NCBI GenBank assembly: GCA_037140615.1
Contig: JBAXED010000186.1
Span: 1-5,140 of the forward strand
From: CAINVV01 sp037140615
Lineage (GTDB): Bacteria > Bacteroidota > Bacteroidia > Bacteroidales > Prolixibacteraceae
Reading direction: 5' to 3'
Length of the DNA: 5,140 bases
This document shows positions 1 through 5,140 of the stretch, piece after piece. The translations under genes and the position numbers were made by a program. The number at the start of each line of letters is the position of its first letter. Position 1 is the first letter of the stretch. Below the pieces are notes generated by a model. That model was not told the DNA's origin, did not search any database, and was given only the letters and a program-made list of their open reading frames with translations.

Positions 1-228
1 TTGGGAGAAGAACATGGCCCAACCTTTGTTCCTTAGGGTCATTTTGCTCTTGTTGTAGATGGTAAAGGCAGCCAATAGTTGATTTTTTCCTTGGTGCATG
101 TTTGTAACCAATTCCCATTTTACTGTAAGATCGGAAGATCCGGGAATCGTATCTGATGATGGACTTGTACAGCTGACCAGCAAGCCGGAAAAATAAAATA
201 CTAGCCAGAAGTAGAATACTTTGGTCAT
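1..228 (-). CDS. N-terminal part of a probable lipoprotein GH20 beta-N-acetylhexosaminidase (runs off the left edge)
   Basis: Reading leftwards from ATG at 228-226, the frame stays open for 76 codons to the window edge, so only the N-terminus is visible. Residues 1-19 are a hydrophobic signal sequence ending in a lipobox (LVSC, Cys20), which predicts a lipoprotein exported and lipidated at C20. A Ser/Asp/Pro-rich linker follows (about 21-33). Residues 34-76 then show the pattern W-x-L-V-x-N, a strand with F-T-I-Y-N, and a final G-W-A-M-F-F. This matches what I recall of the N-terminal carbohydrate-binding domain of chitobiase/hexosaminidase proteins, which ends similarly in W-V-I-Y-F. Family members of GH20 remove terminal GlcNAc or GalNAc from oligosaccharides. 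The catalytic barrel lies outside the window, so the assignment rests on this domain and on the divergent NagX-like neighbour. The alternative is another lipoprotein carrying the same domain. No Shine-Dalgarno is visible; the leader is AT-rich. Confidence 0.72.
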   Translation of the reverse strand, partial: MTKVFYFWLVFYFSGLLVSCTSPSSDTIPGSSDLTVKWELVTNMHQGKNQLLAAFTIYNKSKMTLRNKGWAMFFSQ

Positions 229-396
229 TGTGAGTTTGTTAAAATGTTATATATAAGTAGCTTAGCGTATTGTGATTTAATTCAATTAAAATTTTATTGA
301 GGCATTTTTAAAAAGCAGCCGGATGATTAACTTTATGGGGAATTCTACCCAACTATTCTTTTTAAAATTAGCGAATCTGTTTTAAAACTACTAACG
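229..396. promoter_or_regulatory. Divergent intergenic region between the GH20-like and NagX-like genes
   Basis: These 168 bp separate two divergently transcribed genes and must hold both promoters unless one lies inside a gene. The sequence is very AT-rich. The Bacteroidota housekeeping promoter is roughly TTTG, about 19 bp, then TAnnTTTG. The best plus-strand fit I find is TAACTTTA at 328-335 (one mismatch in the -7 element), with only a T-run at 305-309 as a poor -33 element. No good minus-strand match was found. A 10-bp palindrome GTTTTAAAAC lies at 379-388, just before the NagX-like start, and a larger palindrome lies at 282-300. That the region has a regulatory role follows from the gene arrangement; individual elements are uncertain. 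Confidence 0.5.
282..300. promoter_or_regulatory. AT-rich palindrome, possible operator
   Basis: TCAA-T-TAAAATTTTA-TTGA is an inverted repeat: a perfect 10-bp core (287-296) with 4-bp arms (282-285 and 297-300) that match except for one extra T. It lies 53 bp from the minus-strand start and 96 bp from the plus-strand start, a position suited to controlling both genes. Such AT-only palindromes arise easily by chance in AT-rich DNA, and no regulator is encoded in the window. Confidence 0.22.
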
Positions 397-1491
397 ATGA
401 CTGTAACAAAAAGACTTATCTCCCTGGACGTGATGCGGGGTTTCACGGTAGCTGCGATGATATTGGTCAATTTTCCCGGAAGTGAGCAATTTTCCTATTT
501 TCCTTTAAACCATTCAAAATGGAATGGTCTGTCGCCAACCGACTTAATTGCCCCAATTTTCCTCTTTGTGGTTGGGGTTTCTATAGCTTTTGCCTATTCC
601 AAAAGGTTGGAACTGGGCCTTCCTAAAGCAGAAATGTACAAGAAAATTGTCTGGCGGGCATTTAAAATTTATCTCGTCGGACTGTTTCTCAATTTATTAC
701 CTGATTTTAATTTTGCCGACCTCCGCTATACCGGTACGCTACCGCGGATAGCGCTCGTTTTCCTGTTTTGTGCGCTGCTTTTTCTGAATACAGATTGGAA
801 AAAGCAAGCCTGGATTGGATTTGGCATTTTGGTGACCTATTGGCTTGCCATGTTGTTTATTCCGACTCCCGGATACGACAGGCCTATGCTGGAGCCGGGT
901 ATTAACCTCGCTGCCTGGGTTGATACACAATTTTTACCCGGTACGATGTGGCAAAAAACATGGGATCCTGAAGGAATACTTAGCACTTTTCCATCCTTTG
1001 TAACCGGAATAAGCGGCATGCTAGCCGGCCGTTTGTTGTTGGGAAATATGGAAAAGAGAGACAAATCAATCTACTTGATGATCGGTGGCTTTTTATCAAT
1101 AATTTTAGGCTACCTCTGGAATCTTCATTTTCCCTGTAATGAAAATATCTGGAGCAGCTCATTCGTTTTGATTACCTCAGGAGTGGCAGCCTTATTTCTT
1201 GGTACTTTTTATTATTTAATTGATATCCTTGGATATCAGAAATTTACGGAAGTCGGACTTATTTTTGGGGCAAATGCCATTGCCGTCTATTTTCTGGCAG
1301 ACATTTGGGCACTCATTTTTTATGGAGTAAAAGTCGGAGGTGCGCCATTGAACGATCAATTTATGTCCATTTTCGTTGGTTCAGGTCTCTCACCTCAGTT
1401 CTGGAGTATGATTTATGCATTGCTTTTTGTCCTGGTAAATTTTATTCCGGCTCTTATTCTTTACAGGAAAAAGGTGTTTATTAAACTTTGA
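397..1491 (+). CDS. HGSNAT/NagX-like polytopic membrane protein (DUF5009 / COG4299 type)
   Basis: A complete 364-residue inner-membrane protein, about the usual bacterial family length. The N-terminus carries the family signature RLISLDVMRGFTVAAMILVN (residues 6-25), followed by NHSKWNGLSPTDL (38-50) and an F-L-F-V-V-G-V-S-I membrane helix. His39 aligns with the histidine of the H-x-x-W-N-G motif which, as I recall, is the acetyl-accepting active-site residue of human lysosomal HGSNAT. Other family-like stretches are TGTLPRIALVF (112-122), WDPEGILSTFPS (189-200), a W-S-S-S-F-V-L segment (252-258) and GANAIAVYF (291-299). About ten membrane helices are expected, at roughly 13-30, 50-67, 87-103, 116-131, 138-155, 196-215, 225-242, 253-277, 285-308 and 334-356. 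HGSNAT moves acetyl from acetyl-CoA across a membrane to terminal glucosamine; bacterial members were named NagX from GlcNAc gene clusters and their activity (acetyltransferase or transporter) is unsettled. The divergent GH20-like gene supports an amino-sugar role. ATG 397 fits the family start; no Shine-Dalgarno is visible. Confidence 0.9.
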   Translation: MTVTKRLISLDVMRGFTVAAMILVNFPGSEQFSYFPLNHSKWNGLSPTDLIAPIFLFVVGVSIAFAYSKRLELGLPKAEMYKKIVWRAFKIYLVGLFLNLLPDFNFADLRYTGTLPRIALVFLFCALLFLNTDWKKQAWIGFGILVTYWLAMLFIPTPGYDRPMLEPGINLAAWVDTQFLPGTMWQKTWDPEGILSTFPSFVTGISGMLAGRLLLGNMEKRDKSIYLMIGGFLSIILGYLWNLHFPCNENIWSSSFVLITSGVAALFLGTFYYLIDILGYQKFTEVGLIFGANAIAVYFLADIWALIFYGVKVGGAPLNDQFMSIFVGSGLSPQFWSMIYALLFVLVNFIPALILYRKKVFIKL

Positions 1492-1546
1492 AATTTGATA
1501 GAGGTGCTTATTTCCTAAAATTTTGTATTTTTATAAATCATTATTA

Positions 1547-1570
1547 AGCAGATAACGCTTTAACGATTTG
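1547..1570 (+). repeat. 24-bp imperfect direct repeat, copy 1 (histidine kinase leader)
   Basis: This copy lies in the 118-bp gap between the NagX-like and kinase genes, ending 39 bp before the kinase ATG. It matches 2050-2073 at 22 of 24 positions, including an exact 15-base core CGCTTTAACGATTTG (1556-1570). Similarity stops at both ends of the 24 bp. This copy also contains TAACG twice, 8 bp apart. The rest of the gap (1492-1546 and 1571-1609) holds no convincing terminator hairpin and no full TTTG/TAnnTTTG promoter pair that I could find. Confidence 0.6.
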
Positions 1571-1609
1571 GCAGTTATATTGGTATAAAACATATTAAAT
1601 ACCGGAATA

Positions 1610-3373
1610 ATGAAAATCGACATCATCACTTTCGCAATTGTTCTCGGCATAACCTATTCCATACAGTTTATTATTTTTTTGCTTGAGTATTATTACCACA
1701 AAAATTTCAAGGGACCTGGTTGGTGGCTGTTATGGAGTTCTTCCGCTGTGCTGGGATTTGTCTTTCTGGTAACACGACAATTCGAATTAATGGAGCGCAT
1801 ATCCATTTTGATGCAGAATGTAATGCTCATCATTTCATCCATGTTCTTGTATATTGGAATTATGCGTTTTTGGGGCCAAAGAGAAAGACTTAATTTGTTG
1901 ATTTTTATTTTACTGCTCTTTATTGTCCTGTTCATATATTATATTTTTTTTCAGGACAGCATTCAAAATCGTACCATCATTCTCTGGGGCGTAATCTCTA
2001 TAATTTCCTCATTAAGTGCTTATGATCTTTTTATAATCAGAAGAAAAACAGTAGATATCGCTTTAACGATTTGTATTTATGTATATCTATTTCATGCTAT
2101 TTTTTCCACAATCAAAGTAATATTACTTCTAAGCGGCAGTCAAATTGATTCTTTAAACTCACCGTATCCGATCAATACATCCTCTTATATCCAGGTATTG
2201 ATCGTTACTCTGTTCTGGACGTATGCTTTGATCATGATGATCAACAATCGATTGACTATTGAGATGGAGCGGGCCAAAGACCGTTTTGAAGTGATATACA
2301 ATACATCGCCTGATGCCATTCTTATAACAAGTTTGGAGGAAGGAACCATTACCTCGGTCAATGATAAATTTTATGAACTTTCAGGGTACTCAGCAGAAGA
2401 GACAATAGGAAAAACGACAACTGAAATAAAACTTTGGAATGAAAGTAATGATCGCGCCGGCTACATTTCTCTGATTACCACGCAGGGCTACTACTTAAAT
2501 TATGAAGCCAGGTTCAGAAAGAAGGATCGACAATTATTGACCGGATTGATATCAAGCAAAATAATAAAGTTGGGAGAGAAGAGCCATTTGATGACCATTT
2601 TCCGAGACATCACAGAAAGAAAACTGAAGGAAGAGGAAATATTAGCACAAAATCTTCAATTACAGATACTTAACACTGAAAAGGATAAATTCTTTTCTAT
2701 AATTGCCCATGATTTAAAGAGTCCACTCAGTTCCTTCCTTGGATTAACAGAGGTAATGGCGGATGAAATACATAATCTTCCATTTACTGAAGTCATTCAG
2801 CATGCGGCTAAAATGAGGGATTCTGCCAGGAATCTTTTTGGTTTGTTAAACAACCTGCTGGAGTGGTCAATGATAAAACAAGGAGTTACAAGTTTTAACC
2901 CTCAGTCAATGTCTCTTTATCCAGAAATACAAGAGTCCACATTAATCTTTTCAGATTTAGCTCAAAAAAAGCAAATTTCTGTATTTCAAAATGTTTCTGC
3001 TGCAGAAAAGGTATTTGCTGATGGGAACATGTTGCGATCCATGATCAGAAATCTTTTATCCAATGCCATTAAATTTACTCCAAAAGGCGGGTCTGTGACA
3101 ATAGCTGCAAAAACACTTGAAGACAATAGTTCTCTCATTTCTATACATGACACCGGAATAGGAATGAGCCAGGAGATCAAGGATCATCTATTTAAAATTG
3201 ACGAAACTAATTCCAGAAAAGGAACAAACGGCGAATTGAGCAGCGGTTTGGGACTGCTTCTTTGCATGGAATTTGTTACCAGGCACGGCGGCTTGATTTG
3301 GGTTGAAAGTTCGGAAGGGGTCGGAAGCACTTTTTACATAAAACTGCCGTCGGATATTTCAAGAGCAACATAG
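1610..3373 (+). CDS. Membrane-bound PAS sensor histidine kinase, orphan in this window
   Basis: A complete 587-residue sensor kinase. Residues 1-212 contain seven hydrophobic segments (about 5-26, 38-55, 68-85, 92-114, 121-142, 149-175, 193-212). Early in this region is a GPGWW motif (35-39) of the kind I associate with N-terminal 7TM sensor domains of bacterial kinases and GGDEF proteins. A PAS domain spans about 223-335 (RFEVIYNTSPDAILIT; N-D-K-F-Y-E-L-S-G-Y-S) and ends in the usual F-R-D-I-T-E-R-K. A short coiled-coil linker (337-360) leads to the dimerisation/phosphoacceptor H-box FFSIIAHDLKSPL (361-373), with His367 as the predicted phosphorylated residue. The ATPase domain has an N-box (NLLSNAIKFTP, 481-491), G1 (DTGIGM, 514-519) and G2 (GLGLLL, 546-551), so all core motifs are intact. 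No receiver domain is fused and no response regulator lies in the window. The signal is unknown; with no large extracytoplasmic loop, a membrane-associated or cytoplasmic cue to PAS is plausible. The 3' end overlaps the convergent TatD-type gene by 15 bp. Confidence 0.95.
   Translation: MKIDIITFAIVLGITYSIQFIIFLLEYYYHKNFKGPGWWLLWSSSAVLGFVFLVTRQFELMERISILMQNVMLIISSMFLYIGIMRFWGQRERLNLLIFILLLFIVLFIYYIFFQDSIQNRTIILWGVISIISSLSAYDLFIIRRKTVDIALTICIYVYLFHAIFSTIKVILLLSGSQIDSLNSPYPINTSSYIQVLIVTLFWTYALIMMINNRLTIEMERAKDRFEVIYNTSPDAILITSLEEGTITSVNDKFYELSGYSAEETIGKTTTEIKLWNESNDRAGYISLITTQGYYLNYEARFRKKDRQLLTGLISSKIIKLGEKSHLMTIFRDITERKLKEEEILAQNLQLQILNTEKDKFFSIIAHDLKSPLSSFLGLTEVMADEIHNLPFTEVIQHAAKMRDSARNLFGLLNNLLEWSMIKQGVTSFNPQSMSLYPEIQESTLIFSDLAQKKQISVFQNVSAAEKVFADGNMLRSMIRNLLSNAIKFTPKGGSVTIAAKTLEDNSSLISIHDTGIGMSQEIKDHLFKIDETNSRKGTNGELSSGLGLLLCMEFVTRHGGLIWVESSEGVGSTFYIKLPSDISRAT
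2050..2073 (+). repeat. 24-bp imperfect direct repeat, copy 2 (inside the histidine kinase gene)
   Basis: This is the partner of 1547-1570, with mismatches only at the third and tenth positions. Here the bases are coding: they span roughly codons 147-155 of the kinase (T-V-D-I-A-L-T-I-C), at the start of the sixth predicted membrane segment. The copies are 503 bp apart in the same orientation. Confidence 0.6.
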
Positions 3374-4009
3374 GCGGCTATAGTTAGCAAATACATCTTC
3401 AATTAACTGTTCTTCTTTCACACTGATGTTGCGGCCTATGGCTGCGTATATATCATGTATAGGGATTTCGTAAGTATCTGTTTCACAGAATAATGAAGAA
3501 ATGGGTATGATCCGAATGGCAATTTGAATTTTCGCCTTTGGATTTAGAATTGCCGTTCCAATTGAAAAGAGAAAATTGTGATTCAACAAGCGTTTTGTCA
3601 ATTCTGTGGTTCCATTGTACCCATGCAGAATCTTAGCGTTCGGAAAGCCGGATGTCATTTCAATAAGCTCTTCCCATGCTTTAACACAATGAAGAACTAC
3701 CGGCTTGTTATATTCTACTGCTTTCTTTAGGTGAATTTCGAAAATTTCCTGCTGAACCTGCATGGGAATACTGCAGATCTTATCAAGTCCCGTTTCTCCC
3801 AAGGCGATCAGATTTTGGTCACCAGCAATTTGTTCCAGAATTAAATTTATTTCTTGCGGAGAATAATGATCAGCAAACCAGGGATGTAGTCCGGCAGAAT
3901 ATGCTCCAGTCGGAACATTCCCTTTTTCGTGAAGCATCAGGTTATAAATCGAAATCACATCCTCAATTTGAGAATTCCGGTGCGTATGAAAATCAACGTA
4001 AGGACTCAA
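3359..4009 (-). CDS. Short-form TatD-family metal-dependent hydrolase, TTG start
   Basis: A 216-residue protein of the TatD/YcfH amidohydrolase-like superfamily, whose characterised members are metal-dependent DNases. It is shorter than the roughly 255-265 residues of E. coli TatD, as I recall for a Bacteroidota branch of the family. All expected metal-ligand positions are present: HTH (His8, His10), Glu72 in GETGLDK (71-77), His107 in VVLHCVKAWEEL, His129 in ILHGYNG, and Asp178 in ETDTYEIPI. SAGLHPW (38-44) is also family-typical. The start is TTG at 4009-4007: the first in-frame ATG is Met25, which would remove the HxH motif, and no ATG or GTG occurs between the upstream in-frame stop and this TTG. 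It begins 2 bp after the stop of the oxidoreductase gene, so translation is probably coupled to that gene. The 3' end overlaps the convergent kinase gene, leaving no space for a terminator before it. The physiological substrate (DNA repair, D-aminoacyl-tRNA or other) cannot be told from sequence. Confidence 0.88.
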   Translation of the reverse strand: MSPYVDFHTHRNSQIEDVISIYNLMLHEKGNVPTGAYSAGLHPWFADHYSPQEINLILEQIAGDQNLIALGETGLDKICSIPMQVQQEIFEIHLKKAVEYNKPVVLHCVKAWEELIEMTSGFPNAKILHGYNGTTELTKRLLNHNFLFSIGTAILNPKAKIQIAIRIIPISSLFCETDTYEIPIHDIYAAIGRNISVKEEQLIEDVFANYSRLCCS

Positions 4010-4011
4010 TT

Positions 4012-5070
4012 TTAGGTGAAATTGATGGTTTTTTGTTCTTTGTTACTAATCAGACATGTTTCGAGAATTCGGATGGTCATTAATGCTTCCTCTGGTTGAA
4101 CCATCATTTTTCCTCCATTGCGAATAGCCTCATACAGATTACTATAGAATTTTGAATAATTTCCGGGTATTGTCTCCAGTTTTCCTTCAAAGTGAATCCC
4201 ATTCATGTTTGTATTGAATTTACCCCAATCTTGAGGTGGCTCTGTTCCCCATCCTGGTTCATCAGGTAGCCTGTTCAATTTGAGCATCTCTTCCTGAGGA
4301 TCCGTTGCCATCTTTATGAAGGATCCTTCAGTTCCGTGAACAATGAATTGAGGACCCATTTCCCTAACGAGATATGAGCAACGAAGCGTAGCGTCAAATC
4401 CTTTGTAATGCAGGCGAATGTCAAAATGATCAGTCGTTCTGCCTCCCGTTCGTAGCACTGAAAGATGCGCTGTAACAGCATTTGGTTTACCGAAAAGTAC
4501 CAGAGCCTGATCAACGATATGTGGTCCGAGATTGAAAAGTACGCCAGTCCGTTCGTCACCATCCTCTTTCCAGGAACCCTCCTGGATGAAATTCCGGTAT
4601 CGGTCATAATGACATTCATATTCAACAACGCGACCTAATAGCTTGTTTTCCAAAATCTTCTGTACAGTTAGAAATCCGCCGTCAAGGCGACGGTTCTGGT
4701 ACACAGTCATCAAAACATTGTTTAGCTTTGCAATGTCTATTAGTTTAATTGCATCTTCACTTGATTTTGCAAATGGCTTCTCGACAACAATGTGTTTGCC
4801 GGCCTCCATTGCCATCTTTGCCATATCAAAATGGAGATAATCCGGCGTATTGACGATCACCAATTCGACAACAGGGTCATGTAAAATCTTCTCAAAATCT
4901 TTTACGATTGTAGCCTGAGGATAATATTTCTCAGATATTCGCAAATTTCTTTCAAGTATCTTATGAATTTTGAACTGAGGCAAGACCTTTAAGGAAGGCC
5001 CGTGAAATACTTGTCCCGACATGCCAAAAGAACAAATCGCCGTAACTATAGGCTTCATATTGTGTTCCAT
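4012..5070 (-). CDS. Gfo/Idh/MocA-family NAD(P)-dependent oxidoreductase (YdgJ/YvaA-like)
   Basis: A complete 352-residue dehydrogenase of the usual family length. The N-terminal Rossmann fold begins TAICSFGMSGQVFHGP (10-25); its dinucleotide loop reads S-F-G-M-S-G, with Ser14 in place of the first Gly of GxGxxG. Further marks are VIVNTPDYLH (71-80), the EKPF catalytic-lysine motif (97-100, Lys98) and VYQNRRLDGGFLTV (123-136). The last, with NLGPHIVDQALVLFG (180-194), places it near the YdgJ/YvaA (IolW) group, which includes NADP-dependent scyllo-inositol dehydrogenases. His184 is at the expected catalytic position, but the usual Asp four residues before it is Asn180. The C-terminal domain is the family's substrate-binding sheet. 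Substrate is probably a sugar or inositol derivative, unproven. Two starts are possible: ATG 5070 and ATG 5058 (Met5), the latter giving the more typical MKPIVTAI beginning and having a weak GGAA upstream. It heads an operon with the TatD-type gene. Confidence 0.92.
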   Translation of the reverse strand: MEHNMKPIVTAICSFGMSGQVFHGPSLKVLPQFKIHKILERNLRISEKYYPQATIVKDFEKILHDPVVELVIVNTPDYLHFDMAKMAMEAGKHIVVEKPFAKSSEDAIKLIDIAKLNNVLMTVYQNRRLDGGFLTVQKILENKLLGRVVEYECHYDRYRNFIQEGSWKEDGDERTGVLFNLGPHIVDQALVLFGKPNAVTAHLSVLRTGGRTTDHFDIRLHYKGFDATLRCSYLVREMGPQFIVHGTEGSFIKMATDPQEEMLKLNRLPDEPGWGTEPPQDWGKFNTNMNGIHFEGKLETIPGNYSKFYSNLYEAIRNGGKMMVQPEEALMTIRILETCLISNKEQKTINFT

Positions 5071-5091
5071 AGAAAATATATAATCAATTTA

Positions 5092-5140
5092 TTATAACTC
5101 ATAACTCATGTCTCATGTCTCATGTCTCATGTCTCATGTC
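5092..5140 (-). repeat. Heptanucleotide tandem repeat upstream of the oxidoreductase (continues past the right edge)
   Basis: Seven consecutive 7-bp units fill this stretch. On the plus strand they read TTATAAC (5092-5098), TCATAAC (5099-5105), then five identical TCATGTC units (5106-5140). The array is cut by the window edge, so copy number is unknown. It ends 21 bp before the ATG at 5070, inside the promoter/leader of the oxidoreductase-TatD unit. On the transcribed strand the unit is GACATGA, so each carries an ATG. The graded degeneration toward the gene (TCATGTC, TCATAAC, TTATAAC) suggests slippage expansion at the distal side and decay at the proximal side. The 21 bp between array and gene are AT-rich and include TATATTTT (5080-5073), which resembles a -7 element but would start transcription inside the annotated gene. 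Confidence 0.9.

Noticed and set aside
739..1162. Minus-strand open frames of 60-75 codons inside the NagX-like gene
   Set aside because: They lie antisense to a gene with clear family motifs, overlap each other, and show no recognisable protein features.
1526..1583. TATTTTTA (1526-1533) and TATATTGG (1576-1583) as -7 promoter elements for the kinase
   Set aside because: Each is one mismatch from TAnnTTTG, but neither has a TTG-type -33 element at the right distance; such matches are common in AT-rich DNA.
1693..3180. Minus-strand open frames of 64-80 codons inside the kinase gene (1693-1935, 2986-3180)
   Set aside because: These are shadows of a strongly supported coding sequence with intact PAS, H, N and G boxes.
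3342..3385. Possible hairpin between AACTGCCG (3342-3349) and CGGC-tat-AGTT (3375-3385) as a terminator at the convergent gene ends
   Set aside because: The stem is broken by a 3-base bulge, the loop is about 25 bases, and there is no T-run on either strand.
3901..4083. Plus-strand 60-codon frame across the TatD/oxidoreductase junction
   Set aside because: It is antisense to both genes, with no start signal or family resemblance.
4314..4840. Extra open frames within the oxidoreductase gene (minus 4314-4628 and plus 4643-4840)
   Set aside because: They fall in other frames of a gene with complete Gfo/Idh/MocA motifs, and their translations resemble no family.
5092..5140. The heptamer array as a CRISPR array or mobile-element end
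   Set aside because: The units are 7 bp, contiguous and without spacers, and no cas, transposase or terminal inverted repeats are visible.

Overview
The window looks like a Bacteroidota chromosome segment, most likely from the Cytophagia/Chitinophagia/Sphingobacteriia range. It is AT-rich with AT-rich leaders and no convincing Shine-Dalgarno sites before its starts. Its protein types are typical of that phylum: a lipoprotein glycoside hydrolase, a DUF5009/NagX-type membrane protein, a short-form TatD hydrolase, and a YdgJ/YvaA-like Gfo/Idh/MocA oxidoreductase. The phylum call rests on protein style, not on a marker gene.

Layout. Positions 1-228 (minus) hold the N-terminus of a secreted lipoprotein that resembles the start of a family GH20 beta-N-acetylhexosaminidase; the gene runs off the left edge. 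Across a 168-bp divergent gap lies a complete plus-strand gene for an HGSNAT/NagX-like polytopic membrane protein (397-1491). A 118-bp gap then leads to a plus-strand sensor histidine kinase (1610-3373) with seven predicted membrane segments, one PAS domain and a complete kinase core. Converging on it from the right is a minus-strand two-gene unit: a Gfo/Idh/MocA oxidoreductase (5070 down to 4012), then a short TatD-type metal hydrolase (4009 down to 3359). A heptanucleotide tandem repeat (5092-5140) sits just upstream of that unit and runs off the right edge.

How the genes relate. The GH20-like lipoprotein and the NagX-like protein form a plausible amino-sugar pair: the first would release N-acetylhexosamines outside the cytoplasm, and the second belongs to a family tied by gene context and by HGSNAT homology to glucosamine/GlcNAc handling. 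The histidine kinase has no response regulator in view, so its partner and signal are unknown. The oxidoreductase and TatD genes are separated by 2 bp and are surely co-transcribed, but no shared pathway is evident. The kinase and TatD genes overlap tail to tail by 15 bp.

No gene-free stretch exceeds 300 bp. I saw no tRNA or rRNA genes, CRISPR arrays, insertion sequences or phage genes, and no clear novel system. The points most worth a second look are the heptamer repeat next to the oxidoreductase start, a 24-bp imperfect direct repeat shared by the kinase leader and the kinase coding sequence, the required TTG start of the TatD gene, and the kinase/TatD overlap.
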